A DNA stretch of 64,000 bases, taken from Mycteria americana (Eukaryota > Chordata > Aves > Ciconiiformes > Ciconiidae). The position numbers and the translations under genes are program-made. The stretch spans positions 77,791,635 to 77,855,634 of the forward strand of contig NC_134365.1 in NCBI RefSeq assembly GCF_035582795.1. Direction: 5' to 3'. This document shows, piece after piece, positions 12,323 to 23,565 of this stretch (within the stretch, counting starts at the first letter, position 1; each line of letters begins with the position of its first letter). The notes under the pieces were generated by a model. That model saw nothing but the letters and a program-made list of their open reading frames with translations, was not told the DNA's origin and ran no database searches.

Positions 12323-15300
12323 GTAAGAAAATACTAGTGCTCTTAGCTGTGTATTTCAGATGATTATGCAGTAACTGATGGCTCTCTTTAGACAACGAGT
12401 GCAATCCTAACTTACGGAAGTCAAAAATAACATCCGTACTGATTTCAGCAGCACCAGGACTTTAGCTCAGGTTTATGTTTCATGATTACCTATGCTCAAT
12501 GGTAGGAATTAAATAATGGCTTAAAAAATAAAGCCTTAACACATAAAGACTTAATGAGCTTTATAAATAAGCAAGGTCTAGTTTTCCTATGCATCTGTCC
12601 GCTCTGCCACTGGTGAAATTAGTAGATTTAAAGCATGGAGCCTGCTTGAAGAGAAATGCAGGATTGGAATCGTATTTTTTTTAGCACTTTCTCCCTCACT
12701 TGCAGTAGCATTCCCCCACCAACGAGGACCCAGAGTCTGTATTTTTCCTCATCGTGCTGACTTGGTGCATCTTCTGCCTCACAAACCCAAATGCTGCCAT
12801 TGTTTGCCTGTTCTTTGGACAGCATGGGTGAATTGCCTATCTTTAATACAATCTGGCAACACTAACGGACCAACAAGAAATAGTTTTGCATTTGTGTTTT
12901 ACAAATATTAATATAGGTGATATAAAAGCCAGGAGATTTCTTGTATTCCTAGATAATAGAGAAGTTATCTGTGTTACAGAAATAATATAATCACAGAAAC
13001 TTGTCCAGATTCAGTAAAGGCTTAAGGCTTTTAAAATGTTTTTCAATGTATTCAACATATAGGAAGCTATATTTAATGCAACTATGTGTCTCACTCTCAC
13101 TAATTTAATAAATGGACACAAAAGTGAAGCATGTACTTAAGTGTTCTGCTGAGTCTTACTGCGGAGGAGTGCTTTGTGTGAAATGAAGGCAGTTGGTTTC
13201 TTTAAACCTTTAGATCCCCCAATTTCCTGAAGCTAAAACGCTTGTCTTCCACCCTTTCTCCTCCTCTTTCAGAGCTTGGAGGAGAAAGTATCTAAAGGGT
13301 TTGTGTTTTGTTGTTTTCTTTAGAAAGACATGTTTGCATTCCACTGCTCACTAATCCTGGGGGAAAGGGCTTCTTTGTAAGGACGGTTTCTCACAGTAAG
13401 GGGGTGTGTTTTGATACTTCACCGAAGTGGAGTCTCATGCCATGCCATAGACTGATTTTAATATGGACCTGTATTGTAGAAGTGGATGGCAGAAATTAAT
13501 TGTTTAGACCTTGAGATATCACCTCCAAATGGTTAGTACTGGGGATAATTGCTGTTAGGATCCAAGGCATGACGCTGGGACTTTGATATAGTTTTATTTA
13601 TGAGTCATATTTAAAATGTTTTCAGAAGCTTTTTCAGCACTTCTAAAGCCTTTTTTAAATCCAGCTGATGAGCTGTAAAGAAATCCAACCTTCAGCTGAT
13701 TCAAAGAATATCCCTGTATCTAGCACTTGAAATCCAATGTTGGAAGGTGGAGAGATGGGCGTTGCACCACCCAGCTTCAGCCACCTTGCTAATTTAGCCA
13801 CCAGGCCTCTCCAGGCAGCCTCGGGGATCAGCAGAGGGAGGAGAACCTCTAGAGAGCACTGCAGAGCTGGCACTCAACAGATATGCTTTAATAATAAATT
13901 TAATAGTAAATTTAATAATTGAAAAGTAACTTAGTAATTGTAGTAATTCTGAGGAAGAGCCGCCCATCTCCACTGACTGTAATGGGTAATGCGAATTCCC
14001 CCCATCTCCATGTCTCCGTATTTGTTCTCTTTTTTTTGAGTTCTTAAGCTTCTACCATCCTCCAAGGGTTTTATTTTTCAGAAGTTCCCGTTTCTTTGTC
14101 TTTTTCTTATTGATGCATTAGTAGATGGCTCAGGCACAGAACTTTCTGCCTGAGGGCATCAGCTGTTGGTCTCCCTGACACCCCTGGCAACAAATATATG
14201 ACGCTTCAAAAGAAATGAGCACTCTGCCTAACTTACAGAACCTCCTTATTGTGTAGCTCTGTCCACAGACATTTTGGGAGACAGGATCCTCCTTGACCCT
14301 CCCAGGCAATTATTTTAACCAGAAAGCTGATTACTGTTGTTCTGATCTTGGACAGCATCACTAGAGCTGTTCCTAATGATCATAAATAGCAATCAGTGCT
14401 CTTGCAAATTCCTCTTTTTTTCTCCAGCATGGCTGCCTAAATTCTGTCCATCATCCATTTTCTGTGCTGCTTTCTCATTCTCTCACTTCAAAAGAGCGCA
14501 CATCCTCCTAAACTAATTAATAGTACATTATTAGATAGATTTGAAATTGCCTGCATGATTTAGATGCAGAAGCACCATTAAGAGTTAATGGACTTTGTGT
14601 TTATAAGTCAGTTAGGCACGTAACAAAAATCTGAATAATTTTTTTTTTTCTGTTTTAGAGTAGTGCTTTGGGATGAAACCAGGGGAGGGATACACAGGAG
14701 GTTCACATAGGATGAGAAAACAAAGGTTAAAATAGCTATTGTTGACCATTTTATTAGTAACCTGTTTATTATTAATAAAGATATGCCATACATTTCATAG
14801 CTTATGAAATACAGTATTCATTATTATGGGTTCAGTGCTAATGCTCATTTCTATATCAGCATATTTTTGTTACTTTTATGTATAGCATAACTTTTTAAGT
14901 CTTCTCCCTGATTCCTAAAGATCTGCATTTATGATTCTTTTATTTCTCTTCAAAAAGTTCACTGTTCTTTTCTTTGTTTGTTTTTAATTTAATTTCACCT
15001 TTAAGTCTTCATTTGTAGCTGTCTGCTTGATTGTCTGTGACAAAGATTTATACTTTCCTGACAGCTGCAGAAACCTGTTTCAAGTAACCAAACATTAAAA
15101 AAACCCTAAGATGAACTCTAATTGTTAGCTAGGTATAATCAATTATTCTTAGTTTGTGTAGTCAGGTGTACAAAATAAGCTGCAAACATATGGGAAAGCT
15201 TCAGAAGGGTGATAATGCATGTAAACAAAAACATGTTCAACATAAATAATGCTTAATTTAATGGAGAAGTTAATTTTATGGATTTTTGTTTGTGAAGTTT

Positions 15301-18300
15301 TTGAAGTGGAAATACTTTTGGCTTTATGTTCACCACAGACATTTTGACAATTAACTGTTTCAAATCACTGAAGTAACAAAACCTATGGTTACAACACGTT
15401 TGCTCTGAAAAAAGCATGACTGGATTCTAGAGGAGTTGCTGGCCACGCTTTGGCATCTTAAATACTTGGTATTTCCTACAGTGAATTTTGACCTGTGTTG
15501 GATACCAAGAGTGACTAGTAAAATCAGTTACCAGAACTGAACATGGCTCTGCTCTGTCTGTAGTTCAGCGGGGCTTTCTCTTTGTACATCCTCCTGACAG
15601 GAGCCAAGCAGCATTTTCAGAGGCATCTGAATGAATTAGGAGTCTATGGCCATTATCAGAACTTCCTCTTTTTGACGCTTAGGATGCAGCATTCCCAATT
15701 TGTTTCTGAAAATTGGACTTAGATCTCTGAGTAACCATGATACCAGGGCAAATTTTTACCATCTTCGTAAAACCCCACAGTATACTGAGCCCAGTTTTCA
15801 AGCACTGGCATCTAAAGAGGTATTTCTCAATGTGTGAACCTACCCTGAAGCTCTAGCAAATCTGAGAGCTTTTCCAAGAGCTTGAATACCACAGTTCTGG
15901 TCTCTTAAGTCAGTTGGCTAGCTGCTATTTAGCCGTACTTGAGCGGACCTCAGAAGCCAAACATATGAAAACTAGGTCCAGACTATACATCTCTGGCTGA
16001 CTACTGTTTTCTCAAAGGCACAATATATTCACGCTATTGCAGCAATCTAAGTCAGAGATACAAAGCTATGACAGGCACACAGGGAAAGTACCAGAACAAC
16101 TAAAGAAAAACAGAATGATTATATCTTTTAGCTTTCCAAATTTGAGCCTGATGAAAATGACAGAACAGTAGAAGGAAACAAGATTGGTTATTACAAACCT
16201 GCTAATACACAAACATCTTTCTTATACTACTACTTTGAAGGAAACACGAGACTTCAGTTGGCAGTAAGCATCCCCCTGCAGTATGTTTTTAGACATATAA
16301 GCAAGTCTGGGTACATTTTTGTGTGTATTCATAAAAAATGCATTTTTATACAAACTTCAGGCAAGTAAATGTAGCACTTAAAAACATCTACTGCAGAAGG
16401 GCCGAGTTACTTTTCCTGTCTGAGGTCCATAGATATAGGCTAGTGGGGCTTGCTGTGTCATGAAGCGCTTAAACCAGTTTTACTTGAGGATGTTGTTTTA
16501 AGGCATGCTGTGGGTTCCTCATGTGAGTTCCACTACCATAAGCTTCAATGTGATAACAATATCGTTTTATTAGTAGCAACACAGATTCCATTACATCAGT
16601 TAAAGTGTTCAATTTAAAAAACTAGACCCCAGGACTAGATTTAAATAGCTAAATGTTGATTTAGATTCTTTAGAGACTCACTTTGGACATACTGCTCTTT
16701 ACACCTCACTCTCTTAAAGGAAGAAGAATGGATAAAGCATTGAGTTTTCCCATTAACAGCAGTGCAAAAATGCTTTAATTGCAGTGATTTTTTTTCCCTT
16801 GAAAAACAACTGGCAAGAGTTATCATAGTCCTTTTTCTTTGGATGAGCTTTTATGGTTTTCCTCAAGTATTTTTCCTTCCTTTCTTTTCTACTTACCAAG
16901 GCAAACACTGGTTTTTTCCATGTCAATTCTTCTATGGCTGCTTATGAAAAGCCACAAGACATGAAATCTCAGAAATACTGTATAGCAGTGCAGCTTTGCA
17001 GATAACCTGTCTTCTTTTAAAGCTTTCCTTTCTTTTCCAAAGGTTTTCTAGACTGGGTTCCTAAGAAAATGCAACGGGTAGGATGTGTTGAGCTGCTGAA
17101 CACAGTCCAGAGACGAATACAGCCGAGGCTTCATGTTTTTGGACATATCCATGAAGGTCAGAACACATTTCTTTCTGTATATATTTAAAACCCACAAACA
17201 CAGAAGTTGTCTGGTTTAACTAGCATTTTCAAACTTGAATGTCTGAACTGAAGCACTTCTGGAATTCAGATACTTACTTAGCTGCATATATAGAGATAAA
17301 ATTGGCTGATACCCACATTTCAATATTTGTACTTCAGCTTCTCTTTCAGCTTCTGCATCTATAAAACAGGGTGATGTCTCCTTCACAGAGAGGATTACTG
17401 TGAATTTTAAAATGAGAACCCGAGTCCAGTAGTTACAGAAAGTGACTAAATATTAGGATTGATGGATTGCATTTTCCCCTGCTGAATCTCTGTTACTTAA
17501 GATAATTCATGTAAGCTCTCTGTGTCTCAGTTTCTGTGTTTGTAAAATGAGTAAGAATGCTTTGGGGGTTGCTTCTAAGGCTTAATCTTCAAGATTGTAC
17601 AATAAAGGTTGTCTCTCCCCATCAGTGCATATATGAAGTTAAAATCAAAAGGGATGTCACCACTGACTTGTGTAGAAGTTCAAGATATTTATTAATGTAT
17701 TTATTTGCTTTGGCAGGGGAAACATTTTGTACCAAGACAAAACAAAGCAGTTCTCTTGACTATTTGATTTTTAACTGGAAAAAAATCAGTTCCCTTCACA
17801 TAAATCAGTAAATGGTGACAAATATGCTCCACTGAAGTCAGTGACAGTAGGAGTTCATCTCCAGGCAAAGGGGAAGGTAGATTGCTGTCTGCTATAGAGA
17901 AGTCTGTCCTGTTCACATATCATGGCAGCAAGACTTCAAGCAGTGCCCCTACCAAAAGAAACCAGTGGGCTGTGCAAAAGTGTACCCTTGGCATGTTAGC
18001 GTGTATTATCATCTGCTTAGTTCTTGGCAATGTTAACTTACTGGCAAAAAAAGGTGCTCCATAACTGCCAGTTTTCTGCTTCTGGGACTGCTCCAGCCTT
18101 CAAAGGATACCTGTGGGTATTACCTGCGTAGAAATGAACAAACGGAAAAAATGGAGTAACTGGCACTCAGATACTTCTCTTCTTGTGAAGAACTATTACC
18201 CTTCCCAAGAAATCCCAGTCTGACTTGCTGCTGGGCGCTTTCACCATGCTAGATTAGGAGTGACATTGGTGAGAGGTGTGCTGGTGTAAAATTGATGGAG

Positions 18301-20906
18301 AAGGCATTCAGATCATTAGTTTACAGCTCAGGGATTAAGTCCATTCTCCTCATGTGTCTTATCTGCATTGACCTGTTAATGCCTGGTTAATGTCCAAGGT
18401 GCTGTTACATCACAGAGTAAACAAACAACGCATAGGCAGTATTTTTTCCTAACCCTTTGCTATTATAGCAGTCTTTGAGATTCCGTACAAGAGAGCTGGT
18501 GAATACAGTTCAAACTCATTGTCTTTTCAGAAATCGTAAGCCAAGTGGGTTGCAGGGGATATGAGCAAACACTTAGCAAGCCATGAAGCTTCAGGCAGGT
18601 AAACAAAATCACATCTGCTAAGACCAAGCCCAACTTTGGCTCCCAAGGGAAAAGAATGGCACTGCCACAGAATGGTAAATCTTGTGAATTAATACAGTTG
18701 GCACAGTAGGTATCAGAACACAGAAACAAGGTACTCTTCTTGTTAACGATCATAATTTAGAGAAAACAAATGGGGAACTGCATAGCCTGTTTTGCAGTGG
18801 GATGCTAAATCTCTGCAGAGGAGAATTCCCATTGCAGACAGCCTGTGCAAACGAAGCTGCTCTTTGTAGAGAGAATGCATGATTTGAACAGATGAGTTCC
18901 TCCCCTGACTGAACATAGCTACATCTGCAGCAGTCATTTACTGAACATCCGGGAGGAAGAGATGCTTAGAAGAGATGTTTCCCCCTCCGCACTGTTGTTG
19001 CTACCAAAAAATACCTCTACACATGGGCTTGCTGCTGATGGACCCATGGAAGTGACAAGCAGCATGGCAGGGACTCCGGCTAAAATCCTGGTTTGCCCAT
19101 TACAGCCAGTACTTGGCTGAGGTCGTGGCTGAGGAAACTCTGTTGGCAGTAGGGTAGGAGTGAAAACTGCAGCATTAGGAATCTTCCAGCAAAAGGCAGG
19201 TATTAGCAAGCTGATTCTGCTCTCTCCAAACATGTAGCCGAGGAGACAGACAGTCCCAGCAGCAATGCTGACTGTCCTCTGTGCAGTTTGTGTTTTACAC
19301 AGAACAATTGTTCTGTGGCAAACAGCAAATGATTTAAAGAAATGTCTGTGACAGGAACCTGACAGAGTTTTCTTCTCTCCCTAGTCCCTAATTATAGTGT
19401 GGTTTTTCCATGGGGAGTCCAGGAGGCCCTGCATTATTCAGGGTATTTTAAGGAACAAAAAAGAAAGGAATTTGGCTACTGTTTCTTTGTTTGTAAATTC
19501 TGCAACTAACAATGCTTCTACAAGACACGAAATTGCAGTCAGAAAAACTGTAGGATCCTAGGTACCTAGGATTTGAATAGCCGGAACTCGGTGTATGTAG
19601 CAATGAATATGTTTCACTATTAACTTCTTTAATGGTAGAATTGAATCTTAGTACAAATGCTTTCTACCAGGTGATGTCCCCAACATCATATATTTCTGAT
19701 TGTGAATGCATTTCTTCATATTGATCTTAATATTTCAACGCCAGTTTCCAACATTAAGCTTTTAATTTTAGTGTAATCAAGCTTGCACAAGGCTGTGCAA
19801 GCTTGTTTTTTCCTAGTCATTCATGAAAAGATTTTTGACAATGGAGAGTGTTTCTACTTTTTCATAACACTAGGGTAGTTAAAGGGCTGCTTCTTCACTT
19901 TCTGAAATAGCATTTCACTTTATTTCTACAGGCATTAGAGCTGGAAGTTTGATTTTCTGCAGATTTAGCTCTGGAATTGTTTGGCTTGGGTGTGTAGTCA
20001 GACGTGAGATGTAGTTAAAGGTTTTTTGCCACTGGTGAGACATACAGAAGGGTGTTTTCTCCCGTGGAAATGTTGTGGTGTCTTAGGGTGTGAATTCACC
20101 TTGTCTGTCCGAGAATGCATTAATAAAGCCATTTTTTTCTCTGCCCGGGCAGGCATTTTAGTGTCTTTCCATCAAATTTGGTTGAAATTGGTCAACAAAT
20201 TCAAACACATAGGAAGAAGAGGTTCCTACTAGACAAATCCCGCACAGGTGCACATGCACACATACTCCCCTTAGTCAGGCAATGCTTTTTCTTCATTGGT
20301 TGCTTAACCAATGTACAACACAGGACAGAAAAAAAGGTGGAAAGATTAAAATTGCCCAAAGTTTGCTGCACTGATGACTGCAAACCTAAATGATCAGAAG
20401 TATGTTTTTTTTCAATGCTCTAATTGCCTAAGCTCTATCTTCTCATCCTTTCCAAAACTGAGAAGGTTTTAAGAAAAAAGCTTTGTAGAGAAAAATATCT
20501 GTCGTTCTAAGGAGGTTTGGCTAGCTGGCTGCCAGAGATTATAGCTGCTAGCTACTGAGGGTCCATTTTGCTTTTCTTACACAATTTAAAAGATGGCAAA
20601 AAGTTCTGTTGTAGGACAAAGATGGTATTAATTCAGGAGACCTTTACGTTTCGCATGAAGAGAATTTTTAAATTCCTTCTGAGTAATAAATGTGGCACTT
20701 ATTGTTGTGTGATAAAGGTGAATAATTAAAAAAAAAAGAAGATAATAATGAATAATGAGAGTAACCAGAGTTTTTCTTTCTTTGTAGGTTATGGTGTCAT
20801 GGCTGATGGAACTACTACCTATGTGAATGCATCTGTGTGCACTGTGAATTACCAGCCACTTAATCCACCTATAGTAATTGACTTGCCTACTCCAAGGAAC
20901 ACATGA
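12207..20906 (+). CDS. MPPED1: MPPED1 (metallophosphoesterase domain containing 1), last three coding exons joined: 12207-12322, 17043-17156, 20788-20906
   Basis: The three exons encode about 115 C-terminal residues of a protein that is about 326 residues long in mammals. It belongs to the class III cyclic-nucleotide-phosphodiesterase-like branch of the calcineurin-like metallophosphoesterases; mammalian MPPED1 is mainly expressed in brain. Visible motifs are ITHGPPLG in the first exon and FGHIHEG in the second, both parts of the two-metal active site, and the C-terminal IDLPTPRN. The paralogue MPPED2 has Gly in place of the first His of this GHIH motif and a different C-terminus, so the sequence is assigned to MPPED1. 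Junction phases agree: the first exon starts with one base completing a codon, and both internal junctions split a Gly codon G|GT. The neighbouring inverted EFCAB6 gene matches human 22q13. The start of the protein is outside the window. Confidence 0.93.
12323..17042 (+). other. MPPED1: MPPED1 intron
   Basis: A 4.7 kb intron from a GTAAGA donor to a TTTCCAAAG acceptor. I see AT-rich sequence and no gene. Open frames of 60-70 codons on both strands here have no family resemblance. Confidence 0.85.
17043..17156 (+). CDS. MPPED1: MPPED1 coding exon with the FGHIHEG metal-binding motif
   Basis: This exon is 114 bp, with acceptor TTTTCCAAAG and donor AAG|GTCAGA. It encodes FLDWVPKKMQRVGCVELL, then NTVQRRIQPRLHVFGHIHE. 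The two histidines of GHIH are the C-terminal metal ligands of calcineurin-like phosphoesterases. Keeping the first His distinguishes MPPED1 from MPPED2, where Gly replaces it and metal binding is weakened. Both ends are phase 1, splitting Gly codons as G|GT. Confidence 0.94.
17330..17440 (+). repeat. MIR-like SINE remnant (first)
   Basis: The stretch reads like the conserved 3' core of a MIR/CORE-SINE in sense orientation: a CTCAGTTTC-like run, an 'atctataaaacaggg' run resembling the 'atctgtaaaatgggg' core, then a 'cctcacagggttgttgtgagg'-like segment (here 'cttcacagagaggattactg'). It is diverged, as expected for an ancient element. Identification is from memory of the consensus. Confidence 0.5.
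17500..17595 (+). repeat. MIR-like SINE remnant (second)
   Basis: It contains 'taagctctctgtgtctcag' followed by 'tttctgtgtttgtaaaatga', a close match in order and spacing to the MIR core ('taacctctctgtgcctcagtttcctcatctgtaaaatgg'), sense on +. It lies about 60 bp after a similar remnant, so the two may be neighbouring insertions or a duplication. Confidence 0.6.
19778..19805. repeat. perfect 12 bp hairpin with 4-base loop
   Basis: CAAGCTTGCACA, loop AGGC, then TGTGCAAGCTTG, an exact reverse complement, followed by a run of T. It lies in the last MPPED1 intron. The stem is too short for a typical miRNA precursor. Confidence 0.75.
20788..20906 (+). CDS. MPPED1: MPPED1 terminal coding exon with stop codon
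   Basis: The acceptor is TTTCTTTCTTTGTAG. The exon completes a Gly codon and encodes YGVMADGTTTYVNASVCTVN, then YQPLNPPIVIDLPTPRNT and a TGA at 20904-20906. The VNASVC segment and the PTPRN end are typical of MPPED1. Mammalian MPPED1, as I recall it, ends in Ser rather than Thr. The exon continues into the 3' UTR. Confidence 0.94.
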
Positions 20907-21157
20907 TTATAATGAGGATTTAAAGTTGTGCCCAACACATTAGCAACTTTATATTGCTGGCTGAGAATCCCAATAGGGAACCATTCAACAAAAAAAGCAA
21001 AAACCACCTTCTTTTTTCCCTGCTCGCTCTTCACAGACAAATTTTGAGTGACAAAAGTGGATGAGGAACAAAGACATGTTGGTGCCAGAAACAGATTAAA
21101 GACTTTAACATTTCACCATTAAAATATTTGTGAACACAGAAAAGTGAATGCATTCCA

Positions 21158-21191
21158 CATATATATATACATATACCTATATATATATCTC
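21158..21191 (+). repeat. TA-rich microsatellite in the 3' UTR
   Basis: Alternating AT/TA runs ('catatatatatacatatacctatatatatatc') followed by CT repeats. It is a simple repeat with no function assigned. Confidence 0.85.
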
Positions 21192-21811
21192 TCTCAAGTA
21201 GGGACTTTTGTATATACCGTACATTATATTGGACTTACTAAAAGAATGTCTTTCAAAGGAGTGTTTCTTTAAGAAAGTTTGCAGTTTAAACTTAAGTGTT
21301 TAGACTAGGATTTCCTCATTTCAGATGTTTCCCAGTGAGCTCTTGGTAAAAGAAAAATGATGGTAAAGATGTTTTCCCTTAATTAACATGGCAAACATAA
21401 AAGATGGTGCACGAATGACCAGTCACAGGGGGAAAGCTATTACTTCAAGTCCTCCAGGTCTAAGTCTTTGCATCTATTCAAAATCAATGCAATAGAGGCC
21501 CTAATTCACTGTACTGAAATGAAGTTTTACTACATCTGGCATTACAGATGGTAAGGGAAATGGTGCATATTGCCAGCATGCTGTAAACAGCTCAACATTC
21601 AAGAAGGGAGACTGTGTTAAGTGCAGTATAAACTCAGGAATTTGTAACCTGGACTTGCCTGTGAAAAAAGAGATGACATTTCCCTTAAAAAAAAAAAAAA
21701 AGAAAAAAATATAACTGTGTTTTCATATGGTAAGGCGATATGTGATTGTATGTAAAAAGCAAAAAAAAAAAACCACAAAAAACCCACCCAATGTTCAGTA
21801 GTAGTATTTTA

Positions 21812-21817
21812 AATAAA
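21812..21817 (+). terminator. MPPED1: polyadenylation signal AATAAA (proximal MPPED1 candidate)
   Basis: A canonical AATAAA hexamer about 0.9 kb after the MPPED1 stop, in TTTTAAATAAAACC. It is unproven and could give a short 3' UTR form. Confidence 0.4.
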
Positions 21818-23544
21818 ACCCACTGGGACTATTTGTTTAAAACCTGTTAATGGGACATGCAGCCAATGATGAGATTACTGGTTTGAATTTGGCCCCAGTC
21901 AGAAGTGATTAAATGTCATTCTGATTCTTTTGTCTTGGGGACCGCGAGGGATGTCAAGGGGAAGGGGTCGTTGTCCCAAGGTGGAGTTTGGGCGTTCACT
22001 TTTGGGTAGCTGTGTAGTAGCGTAAGTGCAATGAGTGATGAGTACACGCCAATGGGTACAGAGCAGGGTCGCCTCACAAAACCTGCCATTGCTGTTCGCC
22101 TGCTCATGGACACTGCTGAGAGAGGCCCAAGACAAAATCATCAACCGAGATGAAATCCATCTGTCGTGTCACATGTGACGCCAGGCAAAGCAGGGGACAC
22201 GTCAGGAGCTGGTTGGGATGCCCAACGCTAGTACTGCCCACGCAGCTTTCCTGCAGGTTAACAGAGGTGTTGGAGCTGCAGGATTTCAGTCCCATCCTAG
22301 GCAGAAGCTTGAGAACTGATTGCAAACCCACCAAAAAAAAAAGTGCTTCAAACGTGCCCTACAAGAAATGGGTTTCTACCTTGAACTAACAGACTTCTCC
22401 AGGCTCAAGTGGGAGCCTTTTTGCCTTGATGGACGTAATTTAACTGCTGTATTCTGAATGTGGACATCCTGAATTTGGGGCTGACAGCATCTAGACATTA
22501 ATCTTGTTCACACACATTGGGCAGATCATCGCACTACCAGTACAGGGTTGTTAGCAGGTTTGTGCATAGCCCACTTCTGCACACATGCATTGGATAATTG
22601 TGTATGTTATTTTTTGCCTGATACATGGATGTAAATGTGAGCTTCACGTAGCAGCTGCATGTACATTATACGCATACACAATTTAAGATACCTGTGTCGC
22701 AAAACCAGGCTATGTCAGCCTCAACTCTAAGTGAGGTAGGCAGAAACATTGCATTTTGCTGGCTTCCCATGGGCAGCAGCTCTTCCAGCTGTTGCTGGGA
22801 GCAGTGACATTCGAGCCCAGTAACTAACTCGTGCTGGGGACCCACCAGAGACCACTAGACTACCAGAAAATATGGCAAGTCACGGGTCTGTCATTACTTG
22901 TAAGCTGTTGGGTGACTTGGGGTCAAAACTAATTTGCTGCTTTTTCCTGAAACGAAACCCAAAATGATCGGTGGCGCCTGCAACTGGGTTTTGGGTGAAT
23001 AGTTCACCAGCGCATGAGCAGTCTGCCATGAATTCAGATGGGGCCACTTTTGTCAAAACTATTGGTGTAGAAATTGCAGGATCAGCTCCTAAATCAGCAA
23101 GGACTGAAATTCATAGTTGAATATGAACTCCCGCCATCATTGGGAAGATGAGCAATAGCGTGTAGTTAGAATAAAAGTGTCATAGCTAGTCACAATTCAA
23201 GCGGTTTGAAACAAATGTGGCAGGAAATTGGCTGTATGTTAAAGAAGTCTGAAATGTTTACATTCGCTCACGGCACTTAAGAGACTAAAATGTTAAAGTG
23301 GGGGGAAGAGGTCCTTTTATTAGCCTCAACAAAATTTCTATGTCGACCATAAACTATTCTCTTAAAAATAATTTTTCCTAAGGTATCTTCAAAATACTGT
23401 GTATTTTTATGTGGAAAGGATACGAAAGCAGCTGTTACTTCAAAATATCATTTAAAGTACTTGAGGTATGAAAGCTTAAAGGTTATTTAATCATTTTGGC
23501 ATAACTTGATTGTTGTTGTAATTTTTGGTCAAGCATGTTAGACA

Positions 23545-23550
23545 AATAAA
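23545..23550 (+). terminator. MPPED1: polyadenylation signal AATAAA (distal MPPED1 candidate)
   Basis: A canonical AATAAA following a 'ttgttgttgtaattttt' T/G-rich stretch, about 2.6 kb after the stop. Beyond it the base composition changes to GC-richer intergenic DNA, which makes it the better candidate for the gene end. Confidence 0.5.
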
Positions 23551-23565
23551 GTCTTAAAAAAAACC

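Larger units (their letters stand above)
17157..20787 (+). other. MPPED1: MPPED1 last coding intron
   Basis: A 3.6 kb intron between a GTCAGA donor and a TTTCTTTGTAG acceptor. It contains two MIR-like SINE remnants near its 5' end (17330-17440 and 17500-17595) and a perfect 12 bp hairpin at 19778-19805. No gene is seen. Confidence 0.85.
20907..23565 (+). other. MPPED1: MPPED1 3' UTR (candidate extent)
   Basis: No coding sequence follows the stop. Two canonical AATAAA hexamers on the + strand could end the transcript: 21812-21817 (short form) and 23545-23550 (long form, just after a T/G-rich run). A TA-rich microsatellite lies at about 21158-21191 and A-tracts at about 21687-21710 and 21762-21773; the A-tracts could cause internal priming in cDNA data. 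The true end needs transcript data. Confidence 0.5.

Noticed and set aside
12207-20906. Assignment of the + strand gene to MPPED2
   Set aside because: The GHIH motif, the PTPRN C-terminus and the EFCAB6 neighbour all fit MPPED1. MPPED2 has Gly in the motif and different neighbours (DCDC1, ARL14EP).
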